Source: an uncultured Desulfuromonadales bacterium (GTDB lineage Bacteria; Desulfobacterota; Desulfuromonadia; Desulfuromonadales; Geopsychrobacteraceae). From it: a DNA stretch of 30,460 nucleotides. Both the position numbers and the translations under genes were made by a program. Positions 7,496 through 15,040 of the stretch are shown here, piece by piece. The stretch lies in NCBI GenBank assembly GCA_945787295.1, contig CALZHQ010000049.1, positions 1-30,460 on the forward strand, given 5' to 3'. The notes below the pieces were generated by a model. That model made no database searches. It was given only the letters and a program-made list of their open reading frames with translations, and was not told the DNA's origin. Numbering within the stretch: the first letter of the stretch is position 1; the number at the start of each line of letters is the position of its first letter.

Positions 7496-9334
7496 ATGAA
7501 GTTTGCAACCACAGATCCTGCCGCAAATCCCTCTGCCGTTTTCTACACGCGCTGCACGGTTGATTTGCTGACCGGCGAGATGATTTACGCTGATGTTCCT
7601 TGTCGCAACCTGGAAGATGTGCTGGGCGGCTTCGGCCGTTCTTTTCAGGATCTGGCCGAGCGGCAAATTGACAACGCCTACTGCGACGAGAACCCGCTGA
7701 TCGTCAATACCGGCCTGTTGACCGGTTCCACGGCGATGACCGGCCTGCGCACTTATTTTTCCGGTTACAGCCCGATCAAGGGTTCGAAGAAGGGGCTGCC
7801 GGCGGCCATGTGGGCGACCGGCAGCGGTAAGTTCGGCGCCAAGTTCAAATGGACCGGGCTGGACGAGTTGATCTTCGAGAACCGCGCCGACCAACCGCTC
7901 TACGTCGTCATCAAAGAGTCTGCGAGCGGGCCTCTGGTTGAACTGAAGCCGGCCGAGCATCTGCTCGGGCTCTCGACCCACGACAAGATCATGGCCTTGC
8001 AGCAGGACTATCCCGACGCACACTTTGCCGCCATCGGTCCGGCTGGCGAGAACTGGCAGAACAACTACATGGGCGCGGTCGCCCTGTCGACCGAAAACCA
8101 GTTGAAATTAAAAGAGGATAAATGCCGCTTCGCCGGTCGAGGTGGCATGGGCTCGCTGATGGGCTACAAGAACATCCTCGCCCTGGTTGCCCAGAGCAGC
8201 GACAAACTGGGGAAAACCAGTGAAGCGGTGAAACAGGTCAACATCAACGTCATCAAGGGCGGCGGCTCGGCACGCATCCAGCCGCTTAGTCGCGGGGGCG
8301 GCGGTGGCACCTGGGCCGCTTACGATGTGCTGCAGGAGTTCCATGCCGTACCGGTCAACAACTTCCGCCCGCAGGGCAACGCTATTCCGGAAAAGCTGTT
8401 TCGTGAGAATGTTGAGAAAGACTTCGATATCAAGTCGGAGGCCTGCTACCGCTGCGGGATTACCTGTCACAACAATATCTCGGAAAAGAACGCCGACGGC
8501 AGCAAGGGAGAGTTCCTCGCCAAGTTCGACTACGAACCGCTCAACCTGCTCGGCACCAATATCGGTATTCACGATGCCGGTCAGGTCGCCCGGCTGATCC
8601 AGCTCGGCGATAACTACGGCATGGACGCCATCTCCCTCGGGGTGACCATCTCCTACGCCATGGCCTATAACGAGCGCCACCCGGAGCAGCCGATCCTGAA
8701 CGGCGCCACTTTCGGTGATTACGAAAAAGCACGCGAGCTGATCATTCGGGCCGGTGAGGGCAAGCTGCCCGAAATTGGCAAAGGTTCGATGCGCCTTTCT
8801 GAACAGACCGGGGATACTTCTTACGCCTACCACGTCAAAGGCTTGGAGATCGCCGCCTACCAGCCGGAGAGCAACCCCGGTTACGCCTGGGCGATCGCCG
8901 GTGGGCACATGTCGATGGGCACCTACGGCCTGCTGACCCGCGAAGGCAAATCGGATCTCGATTCCTGGGTCAAAGGGATTACCGAGGACAAGCTGCACAT
9001 CGTCGGCTTCGACATGATCGGCCTCTGCAAGTTCTTCGATATCGCCAAGGGGATCGGCACCGAGATGGTCGTTGACTGCCTGAAGAGCGAGTTCGGCTTC
9101 GATATCACAACCGATGCTATCCGTGCCGCTGTGCGGCGGGCTTTTTTGCGCGGCCTGGCTTTAGAACTCCGCCAGGGCTATGCCAAGGCGGAGTTCTGCA
9201 TCCCGGCCGAGGTAATCGATGATCCGAACCCGAATATCAAACTGCCGATCATCACCAGCCGGGAATTTATCGAGCAGCTGGAAATGCGGGTCTGGGAAAT
9301 TTTCGAGCCGGAATTGGAAGGGATTCTCGGCTGA
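7496..9334 (+). CDS. aor: Tungsten-dependent aldehyde:ferredoxin oxidoreductase
   Basis: A 612-residue cytoplasmic enzyme oxidising aldehydes to acids with ferredoxin, or catalysing the reverse reaction. The [4Fe-4S] ligands are all present: C317, C320, C324 (CYRCGITC) and the distal C511 (GLCKFF). The bis-pterin-binding motif GRGGMGSLMGYK lies at 214-225 and a second pterin region around GDNYGMDAISLG (371-382). Length is typical of AOR. The start follows AGGGAG. It is preceded by a MoaD-like gene and followed by a strong terminator, so the two form an operon. The substrate cannot be read from sequence; aromatic-acyl reductases such as BamB belong to the same superfamily, but this protein reads as a canonical AOR. 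Confidence 0.92.
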   Translation: MKFATTDPAANPSAVFYTRCTVDLLTGEMIYADVPCRNLEDVLGGFGRSFQDLAERQIDNAYCDENPLIVNTGLLTGSTAMTGLRTYFSGYSPIKGSKKGLPAAMWATGSGKFGAKFKWTGLDELIFENRADQPLYVVIKESASGPLVELKPAEHLLGLSTHDKIMALQQDYPDAHFAAIGPAGENWQNNYMGAVALSTENQLKLKEDKCRFAGRGGMGSLMGYKNILALVAQSSDKLGKTSEAVKQVNINVIKGGGSARIQPLSRGGGGGTWAAYDVLQEFHAVPVNNFRPQGNAIPEKLFRENVEKDFDIKSEACYRCGITCHNNISEKNADGSKGEFLAKFDYEPLNLLGTNIGIHDAGQVARLIQLGDNYGMDAISLGVTISYAMAYNERHPEQPILNGATFGDYEKARELIIRAGEGKLPEIGKGSMRLSEQTGDTSYAYHVKGLEIAAYQPESNPGYAWAIAGGHMSMGTYGLLTREGKSDLDSWVKGITEDKLHIVGFDMIGLCKFFDIAKGIGTEMVVDCLKSEFGFDITTDAIRAAVRRAFLRGLALELRQGYAKAEFCIPAEVIDDPNPNIKLPIITSREFIEQLEMRVWEIFEPELEGILG

Positions 9335-9360
9335 TAGTATTGGGGGACTGAGCGTAGAGA

Positions 9361-9397
9361 CGGGGAGCCGGCAGGAAGGTCGGCTCCCCGTTTTTGT
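9361..9397 (+). terminator. Terminator of the aor operon
   Basis: A GGGGAGCC-type arm pairs with GGCTCCCC across an 11-nt loop, followed by GTTTTTG and further T-rich sequence. It starts about 27 bp after the aor stop. Confidence 0.85.
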
Positions 9398-9486
9398 TTT
9401 TTTGACAGGTTTTGCTGGGGCTTTTTGGGTGGCCGGTTCCGCAGCTGTCGGTTTTTTCGATCATCTTTGAAAACCTGCCTCTCTTC

Positions 9487-9514
9487 TTGACAAAAACAAT
9501 TCCGTCGCTATATT
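9487..9514 (+). promoter_or_regulatory. Near-consensus sigma70 promoter of mraZ
   Basis: TTGACA (9487-9492) and TATATT (9509-9514) are separated by 16 bp. The predicted transcript starts near 9521, inside the row of TGG repeats that overlaps the mraZ start. Confidence 0.7.
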
Positions 9515-9549
9515 TGGGTAGAAGTGGTGATATGTGGGGAATTGTGGAT
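9515..9549 (+). promoter_or_regulatory. Four MraZ-type boxes at exact 10-bp spacing
   Basis: TGGGTA (9515), TGGTGA (9525), TGGGGA (9535) and TGGATG (9545) begin exactly 10 bp apart. E. coli MraZ is known to bind TGGGN repeats separated by 5 bp, i.e. a 10-bp period, in its own promoter. The last box overlaps the start codon at 9548. This implies autoregulation of this mraZ. Confidence 0.7.
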
Positions 9550-10006
9550 GAAGTTTTCAGGCGAACATTATAAGTCACTAGATGATAAGGGGCGGATCAG
9601 CATCCCGAGGGAATTCAGGGAAATACTGAGTCGGTTCCATGAAAACGCTGCCCTGGTTGTCACCAAGAATATGGATGGTGGGTTAACTGCTTACTCTGAT
9701 CCTGAGTGGCAGGAGTTTGTGGCACGCCTGGAGGAAACCGCAGCCGGAAAAATTCGCACAGCGCTGAATCGTTTGTATATAGCGCCGAAAACCGAGGTGG
9801 TGATCGATAAGCAGGGGCGTATCCCGCTCAGTAAAGCTCAGCGGAAATGGGCAGGCTTGGGCGAGGATGAGCGCGAAGTTGTCGTGGTCGGCAATTTCCG
9901 CCGTATCGATATCTTCAGCCCAGCCCGCTATTGTCAGGTGGTGGGCGCCGATGTCGAACTGATCACGGCTGAGGAAGAGTTGATTGAGAAACTTGATCTG
10001 CCGTAA
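9548..10006 (+). CDS. mraZ: MraZ, AbrB-fold DNA-binding regulator, not in a dcw cluster
   Basis: A 152-residue protein, about the usual MraZ length, with two tandem SpoVT/AbrB-like halves. Each half carries the family DxxGR signature: LDDKGRISIP near 11-20 and IDKQGRIPLS near 88-97. MraZ forms ring oligomers that bind repeated TGGG boxes upstream of its own operon and, in E. coli, represses the division and cell-wall cluster. Here it is not followed by rsmH, ftsL or other dcw genes; instead a small membrane protein and a lexA operon come next. ATG 9548 is chosen because it opens the conserved sequence; the frame extends back to 9524 without homology. The ribosome binding site is weak (GGGGA, overlapping a regulatory box). 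Confidence 0.9.
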   Translation: MKFSGEHYKSLDDKGRISIPREFREILSRFHENAALVVTKNMDGGLTAYSDPEWQEFVARLEETAAGKIRTALNRLYIAPKTEVVIDKQGRIPLSKAQRKWAGLGEDEREVVVVGNFRRIDIFSPARYCQVVGADVELITAEEELIEKLDLP

Positions 10007-10117
10007 ATGAGATCATTGTGTCGATGTTGCTGTCAGCAATCGTTGCCTATGTTCAGGAGGAACAGTGTAGGTTTTTAAATGTGTCAGTAATTATCCAGAA
10101 GGAAGGAGGATTCAACA

Positions 10118-10336
10118 ATGAGGTCTCGAACTGTTGAAACGAATTTTTCTCTTCCCCGGCTGTCCTCACCCAAGTCCGCTTCTCCTACTCTCTTGATGCG
10201 CTTCAAGCATCACCTTTTTCAAAATGTGCTACCGACCATATTCATACTGCTGACAGTCGGCTGGCTGTCTCTGATTCTGGCAGAGCAGATTCATCTGGCG
10301 AAAAAAAATCAACGGTTTGTGTTAGCGCGAAAGTAG
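10118..10336 (+). CDS. Small single-pass membrane protein, family not recognised
   Basis: A 72-residue protein with a basic, Ser/Pro-rich N terminus, one hydrophobic segment at about 37-56 (VLPTIFILLTVGWLSLILAE) and a short basic tail. By the positive-inside rule the orientation is ambiguous because both ends are basic. Translation is supported by a strong AAGGAGGA at 10103-10110, 7 nt before ATG 10118. It lies 111 bp after mraZ. The overall plan (short cytosolic arm, one TM, short tail) recalls FtsL, which normally follows mraZ-rsmH, but no coiled coil is seen, so that identity is not claimed. It could also be an unrelated small membrane protein. Confidence 0.6.
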   Translation: MRSRTVETNFSLPRLSSPKSASPTLLMRFKHHLFQNVLPTIFILLTVGWLSLILAEQIHLAKKNQRFVLARK

Positions 10337-10409
10337 AAACAGTTTTCCTGTGTATCTGTGGTGCTCCATCCACCGTTACTCACGGATTCAGGTTTTAATC
10401 TCTCTGCGC

Positions 10410-10448
10410 TTGACAGCTTTCTTTTTGGTAGTTACTTTATGGTAACTA
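10410..10448 (+). promoter_or_regulatory. lexA promoter with overlapping inverted-repeat operator
   Basis: TTGACA (10410-10415) and TACTTT (10433-10438) are 17 bp apart. A perfect 7-bp inverted repeat, TAGTTAC (10429-10435), 6-nt spacer, GTAACTA (10442-10448), covers the -10 region 15 bp before the lexA start. This is the expected place for a LexA autoregulatory site. The motif matches neither the E. coli CTGT-N8-ACAG box nor the GGTT-ACC type reported for Geobacter. Confidence 0.7.
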
Positions 10449-10463
10449 TTCGTTGGAGAGACT

Positions 10464-11069
10464 ATGTCATCACTCACCGCCCGTCAACAACAAGTCTACG
10501 ATTTCATCGTTCATTACAGCGAACAGCAGGGCTACGCACCTTCGTTGCAGGAGATCGCCGGGCATCTGCAGATTCGTGGCAATTTGGGGGTGATCCGTCA
10601 CCTCGGGGCGTTGGAGAAAAAAGGCTACATCAGGCGCAGCAGTGGTAGTTCGCGTGGCATTGTCCTGCTCGGACGGAGCCTGTCCAGATCCCTGCCGCTG
10701 GTTGGCAGTGTCCAGGCTGGCCCGCTCTCCGAAGCGTTGGAAAATATCGAAGGTTACCTGTCTGTCGATACTTCACTGGTCCGGGGGGATGGTTCGTTCC
10801 TGTTGCGGGTGCAGGGCGATTCGATGATCGAAGCGCAGATCGCCCCGGGCGATCTGGCGGTGATCCGCCCGCAGCAGGCGGCCGAGGATGGCGATATCGT
10901 GGTGGCGATGATCGATGGTGAGGCAACTCTCAAGCGGTTCTTCCGCGAAACCGATGGTGTTCGGCTGCAGCCGGAAAATGAGCGGCTGCAGCCGATTATC
11001 TGGCGTCCCGAGGATGGTCATTTGCGTATCCTCGGTAAGGTCACCGGCATCATGCGTTCCTTGGAATAG
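10464..11069 (+). CDS. lexA: LexA-type SOS repressor with self-cleaving peptidase domain
   Basis: A 201-residue protein, the normal LexA length. Residues 1-65 form the winged helix; the recognition region (QIRGNLGVIRHLGALEKKG) departs from the usual SPNAAxxHLxALxxKG pattern. The C-terminal S24-type domain has the Ala85-Gly86 cleavage site (SVQAGP), the nucleophile Ser120 (GDSM) and the general base Lys157 (ATLKRF), so RecA-stimulated autoproteolysis should be intact. GGAGAG precedes ATG 10464. It is the first gene of a three-gene operon ending in a Y-family polymerase. The divergent HTH and unusual operator suggest a dedicated second LexA rather than the genome-wide one; this needs the rest of the genome to settle. 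Confidence 0.92.
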   Translation: MSSLTARQQQVYDFIVHYSEQQGYAPSLQEIAGHLQIRGNLGVIRHLGALEKKGYIRRSSGSSRGIVLLGRSLSRSLPLVGSVQAGPLSEALENIEGYLSVDTSLVRGDGSFLLRVQGDSMIEAQIAPGDLAVIRPQQAAEDGDIVVAMIDGEATLKRFFRETDGVRLQPENERLQPIIWRPEDGHLRILGKVTGIMRSLE

Positions 11070-11074
11070 TCTCT

Positions 11075-11320
11075 ATGCAGGAAACGATTGAAGGGATCCG
11101 GGTCGGTGTCATCCACGGCCCGGGCGGACGGATTCAGCCGGTCTGGTTTGAGCTGCGTCGCCGGCAACATCGGGTGCAACAGGTGACTAACAACTGGCGG
11201 GAAAAATGCGGAGAGACGACCCTGCTGCATTTTCATGTTACTGACGAAGGGGCTTTGTATGAGCTGGTTTATAACCTGACCGACGGCAGCTGGCAGCTGG
11301 AACTGATTGAGGCACTCTGA
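11075..11320 (+). CDS. Small DUF6504-like protein between lexA and dinB
   Basis: An 81-residue soluble protein starting 5 nt after the lexA stop. Its TGA (11318-11320) overlaps the polymerase ATG, so translation is coupled. The pattern IQPVWFELRRRQHRV, then NNWRE, then a strand pair ending in GALYELVYN and GSWQLEL resembles, from memory, the DUF6504 family, found beside ImuB/DinP-type polymerases in mutagenesis cassettes. The aromatic and basic residues on predicted strands would fit a small beta-barrel, perhaps binding DNA or the polymerase. No enzyme motif is visible. A role as an accessory to SOS translesion synthesis is inferred from position only. Confidence 0.75.
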   Translation: MQETIEGIRVGVIHGPGGRIQPVWFELRRRQHRVQQVTNNWREKCGETTLLHFHVTDEGALYELVYNLTDGSWQLELIEAL

Positions 11321-12546
11321 TGCTAAGAACCATCATGCATATTGATATGAATGCCTTTTTTGCTGCGGTCGAACAGCAGTCGAACCCGCTACTGCGTGGC
11401 CGCCCGGTGGCGGTGAGCGGCAGTCAGCAGCGTACTATCATTTTGACCTGTTCTTACGAAGCGCGCAAATATGGGGTCAAAACCGGCATGACCTTGTACG
11501 AGGCGCGACAAAAATGCCCTCAGCTGCTGTTGGTGCCAGCCAACAACCGGCTCTATACCCATGTTTCAGCGCAGATTATCAAGATATTTCAGGATTACAC
11601 TCCGTTGGTCGAGGTTTTCTCCGTCGATGAGGCCTTTCTCGATGTCACCGGATCGCTGGGGATTTTCGGTAGCTCACAGCGGATCTCTTACCTGATCAAG
11701 TCACGGATTAAAGCCCGTCTCGGCCTGACCTGTTCGGTCGGTATTGCCCAAAACAAGCTGCTGGCCAAGCTTGCTTCCGATATGCAGAAGCCGGACGGTT
11801 TGACCCTGGTCGGTCCGGAGCGGGTCACGGCGTTACTCGAAGATCTGCCGATCGGTGAGATCTGCGGGATCGGGCGCAAGACCGAGCGTAAACTGAATCA
11901 GATGGGGATTTTTACCTGTGGTCAGTTGGGACGCTATTCGGTGCCGAAGCTGAAGGCCCGGTTCGGCGTTATAGGTCAGCGCTTGGCACTGATGGGGCAG
12001 GGGATCGATGATTCACCGGTCTTATCGCCGGAGCAGGAAGCGGAGGTGAAAACCGTCGGTCACAGCATGACCCTGCAGCGGGATGTCGAAACCCGCGAGG
12101 ATATTGCCCGTTTTCTCCTGCAACTGGCCGAAATGGTCGGTCGCCGCGCCCGTCGCTATGGTGTCACCGGGCGCACGGTGACTTTGACTCTCCGTTACGC
12201 CGATTTTACCACCTTCAGCCGGCAGCAGGTTCAACCTGAGCTGATCTGCCGCAGCGAAGAAATTTATCGGGCCGCGCTGAGAATCCTCGACAATTTACTG
12301 CTGACCCAGCCGGTTCGCTTGCTCGGGGTGCGGTTGTCGCAGCTGCAGCACAAGGACCGCCAACTGTTACTGCTGCCGGAAGAGCGGCGACGGCAGCAGC
12401 TAACCGAGTCCCTCGATTCGGCTAATGATAAGTATGGCGAGTTTGCCGTCATGTCAGGAAGTTTGCTGCAGGTGAAAGGCAAGGGGAGCCATGTGATTTC
12501 CCCGGCCTGGCGACCCGAGGGGATTCGCAATGTCGGGATGGCTTAG
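11320..12546 (+). CDS. dinB: DNA polymerase IV, Y-family translesion polymerase
   Basis: A 408-residue error-prone polymerase. Catalytic acidic residues are in place: Asp9 in HIDMNAF and Asp103-Glu104 in SVDEAFLD. The steric-gate region is NAFFAAVE, and CSYEARKYGVKTGM is the family's nucleotide-binding signature. A thumb HhH segment (GEICGIGRKTERKL) and a little-finger domain follow. Near the end, QLLLL in the DRQLLLLPEE segment sits where DinB proteins carry a beta-clamp-binding motif. It overlaps the preceding ORF by 1 nt (TGATG), so it is co-expressed with lexA and is probably damage-inducible. No separate promoter is apparent. Confidence 0.95.
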   Translation: MLRTIMHIDMNAFFAAVEQQSNPLLRGRPVAVSGSQQRTIILTCSYEARKYGVKTGMTLYEARQKCPQLLLVPANNRLYTHVSAQIIKIFQDYTPLVEVFSVDEAFLDVTGSLGIFGSSQRISYLIKSRIKARLGLTCSVGIAQNKLLAKLASDMQKPDGLTLVGPERVTALLEDLPIGEICGIGRKTERKLNQMGIFTCGQLGRYSVPKLKARFGVIGQRLALMGQGIDDSPVLSPEQEAEVKTVGHSMTLQRDVETREDIARFLLQLAEMVGRRARRYGVTGRTVTLTLRYADFTTFSRQQVQPELICRSEEIYRAALRILDNLLLTQPVRLLGVRLSQLQHKDRQLLLLPEERRRQQLTESLDSANDKYGEFAVMSGSLLQVKGKGSHVISPAWRPEGIRNVGMA

Positions 12547-12576
12547 ATGAGCTGCTGGTCGTGCGCACTTTCAGCC

Positions 12577-12811
12577 AACAGTCTGATTTACAGCGGTCCT
12601 CTGCCCGACCTGATTCTCGTAGATGTCATGATGTTTTTGATGCCGGGGATGAAAAACTCAAATCACTAAAAACATCAGGAAAGCCCGAGGAATCCCGGTT
12701 GTCTTGATGGCTGCAAAGGCAAAAGAAGGCTGAGCGCTCTGGTTAAGGAATGCGGAGCCGACGGATTCTTTAACCAGAGAGCTCATCAGAAAAGTTCGTG
12801 AGAATATTTAG
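12577..12811 (+). pseudogene. Decayed response-regulator receiver domain
   Basis: Translating in shifting frames gives pieces of a REC domain in the correct order: LPDLILVDVMM...MPGM (beta3, with the phosphoacceptor Asp) from 12601, KNIRKARGIPVVLMAAKAKEG (alpha3 and beta4), LVKECGADGFF (alpha4/beta5), then ELIRKVRENI and a stop at 12809-12811. At least two frameshifts and two internal stops separate the pieces. No promoter or start is retained. It lies directly between dinB and the REC-GGDEF gene. Confidence 0.7.
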
Positions 12812-13071
12812 GCTGTCCCACGTCTGAAAAAATTATTCCCCTTTTTGGGAAACCTCCTCCAGTCCAGTCAAAGAGATTCCAAATATTAATTGACTTGGAA
12901 CGATGGGGAATTGAGTTCTTCCAGTCGATTAAGGAACTTGCTTTTGACATGACCCCTAGCTTAAAGTCAGCGAGATAGAGTCAATTTATATAGTCATTAT
13001 CATATGCTAGTGCCTTCGGTCGTCACTTTGCTCGCCCCTTCCATAGGGTTTTTTCAGGATTGAAGCTGTTC
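12812..13071. other. Intergenic stretch before the GGDEF gene
   Basis: With the pseudogene before it, this completes a 525-bp gap without an intact gene. A 13-of-19 match to the Fur consensus (12983-13001, right half TCATTATC) is present, but its left half is poor. No convincing -35/-10 pair or ribosome binding site was found by eye. Confidence 0.4.
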
Positions 13072-15021
13072 ATGGAAATTCTAGTATTGGTTCGGAATGA
13101 AACCAACCGTGAAATGATTTCCCAGTCCCTGGTCGCTTGCGGCCATCAGGTTGTGGAGCTAGACACTGGCAAAGGGACATTCGACCTGCGTGAGGCTGCA
13201 CCATTCCCAGTGGTCATCATCGATCTCGAACATGAAACGCTGCAAGACGAACCCCTCTCGACTCAACTGACACGGCAATATCCTGATATCCAAGTCGTTA
13301 TCACCACGACCAATCAGACAGATCTAAACGAAGCTGTCCTCACTTTGCGCAAAGGTGGCTACAATTTTCTGGTCAAAACATTTGAGGATGCCGGACTCAT
13401 CTCGGCGACCCTGAATCGTGCCATCGACAATGTCCGGATGTTGTCCGAACTGCGGACCACACTCAAAGAACTGCAAGAAAAGAACAGTGAACTTTCCGGA
13501 CTTAACAAGACCCTGCACAGCCTTGAGGTTCGGGATGCCTTGACCGGCCTGCATGGCCAGCTCTATTTCCATGAATCGCTCGGAAAGGAATTAATTCGCT
13601 CCCTGCAGAACAAAAGCCAATTTTCTCTGCTTCTTCTGACTGTGCGCGTCTTTGCTTCTGGAGGCGATGACCCCCAACCTCTGGCGGATGAGAAGATCGC
13701 GCAGTTGTGCCAAGCTCTCAAGGAACGCCTCCGCCGCTCCGATTTGATTACCTTCTACCGTGAGCAAACCTTCGGACTTCTGCTTCCAGAAACCTCTAAG
13801 GATGCGTGCCAGTACGTGATACGTAATCTGATGGAGTTGTTGAAGTCTTTTCCCTTTTCGCCCGCAAAACCCTGCTGTCCCCAGGTCGTAATCGCATATT
13901 TTGGACAATCCAGCTTTCCGGAAGATGGGTCGAGTATCTCAAGACTGTTGCTGGAAGCGGAGGATGGACTCAAGCTGTCTATTCAGGCAGGAGGGACACC
14001 AATTGATCAGCTGGCTGTGAAGGGGCAGGAATCAGGCAACCCGCTGATCGATGTATTAAACACTGAGGAATATCTTCGCCGGCGAGTTCTGGTGGTCGAC
14101 GATGAGCCGAGCATCTGCTCCGTCATCAGTCTGATTCTTGCCGACAACGGTTTCGAAGTTTTCACCGCTGAAAGCGGAGAAGATGCTCTGAGGCTGTTTC
14201 AGGCGACTCCCTATCCGGTGGTGATTTCCGACGTGGTGATGCCAGGTATGAGCGGTATGGAGTTGCTGAAGCAGATAAAAGACATCCAGCCCGAGGTGGA
14301 AGTGGTTATCATGACCAGCCAGAGTGACGTGACCTCATCGATCAATGCGATGCGTGCCGGAGCCTTCGATTTTCTGCCCAAGCCTATTGAGGACTTGGAG
14401 ATCATCCCGATCATTGCCGAGCGTGCATTTGAAAATTTTTCCCGGGTCACCGAAAAGCAACGACTGATCGCTGAACTGGAGAGAAAGAACAAAGGCTTGG
14501 CCCAAGCCAATAAAACCTTGAAGGAGATGGTCTTCCTCGACGGTCTGACGGGGCTGTACAACCACAGTTACTTTAAAGAGGCGGTGGCAACAGAGATAAG
14601 TCGTTCAACACGGCATCAGCGTCAATTTGCCGTGTTGTTCATGGACCTCGATAAATTCAAGCTCTACAACGACACCCACGGTCACCCGGCGGGAGATCAA
14701 TTACTCAAAACTCTCGCCACCCTGATCGGTGGCCGGCTGCGTAAATCGGATACTCTGGCTCGCTATGGTGGAGATGAATTTACCGCAATTCTTCCGGAAA
14801 TCTCTAAAAGCGATGCTCTTCATATCGCCGAGGAGATCAGGAATGAAGTCCAGAATTATCCCTTTCCGGGGAGGGATGTTCTGCCGGAGGGCAAGTTGAG
14901 TGTCACCATCGGGGTCGCTATTTTTCCGGAGGATGGTGAAACCACTGATATGCTCATCAATAGCGCTGATCAGGCTCTCTACCAGGGGAAAAATCGAGGC
15001 CGCAACTGCATCAGTATTTAG
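13072..15021 (+). CDS. Response regulator/diguanylate cyclase: REC - degenerate GGDEF - REC - GGDEF
   Basis: A 649-residue cytoplasmic signalling protein. REC1 (about 1-118) keeps Asp51 and a KTF lysine (102) but lacks the acidic pair. A coiled coil (about 125-150) leads to a first GGDEF-like domain whose active site reads REQTF (230-234); the inhibitory RxxD motif RRSD (221-224) is kept. REC2 (about 337-455) is complete: Asp343/Asp344, phosphoacceptor Asp387 and Lys437. A second coiled coil precedes an intact GGDEF (566-570) with I-site RKSD (557-560), so this half should make c-di-GMP under phosphorylation control and product inhibition. A TTG in frame at 13060 is an alternative start; the ribosome binding site is poor for either. 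No cognate kinase is adjacent. Confidence 0.9.
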   Translation: MEILVLVRNETNREMISQSLVACGHQVVELDTGKGTFDLREAAPFPVVIIDLEHETLQDEPLSTQLTRQYPDIQVVITTTNQTDLNEAVLTLRKGGYNFLVKTFEDAGLISATLNRAIDNVRMLSELRTTLKELQEKNSELSGLNKTLHSLEVRDALTGLHGQLYFHESLGKELIRSLQNKSQFSLLLLTVRVFASGGDDPQPLADEKIAQLCQALKERLRRSDLITFYREQTFGLLLPETSKDACQYVIRNLMELLKSFPFSPAKPCCPQVVIAYFGQSSFPEDGSSISRLLLEAEDGLKLSIQAGGTPIDQLAVKGQESGNPLIDVLNTEEYLRRRVLVVDDEPSICSVISLILADNGFEVFTAESGEDALRLFQATPYPVVISDVVMPGMSGMELLKQIKDIQPEVEVVIMTSQSDVTSSINAMRAGAFDFLPKPIEDLEIIPIIAERAFENFSRVTEKQRLIAELERKNKGLAQANKTLKEMVFLDGLTGLYNHSYFKEAVATEISRSTRHQRQFAVLFMDLDKFKLYNDTHGHPAGDQLLKTLATLIGGRLRKSDTLARYGGDEFTAILPEISKSDALHIAEEIRNEVQNYPFPGRDVLPEGKLSVTIGVAIFPEDGETTDMLINSADQALYQGKNRGRNCISI

Positions 15022-15040
15022 CTGTTTAATATTCTCCCCT

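Noticed and set aside
8108..8998. 296-residue minus-strand ORF inside aor
   Set aside because: Antisense shadow of the well-supported aor gene; no ribosome binding site and no domain.
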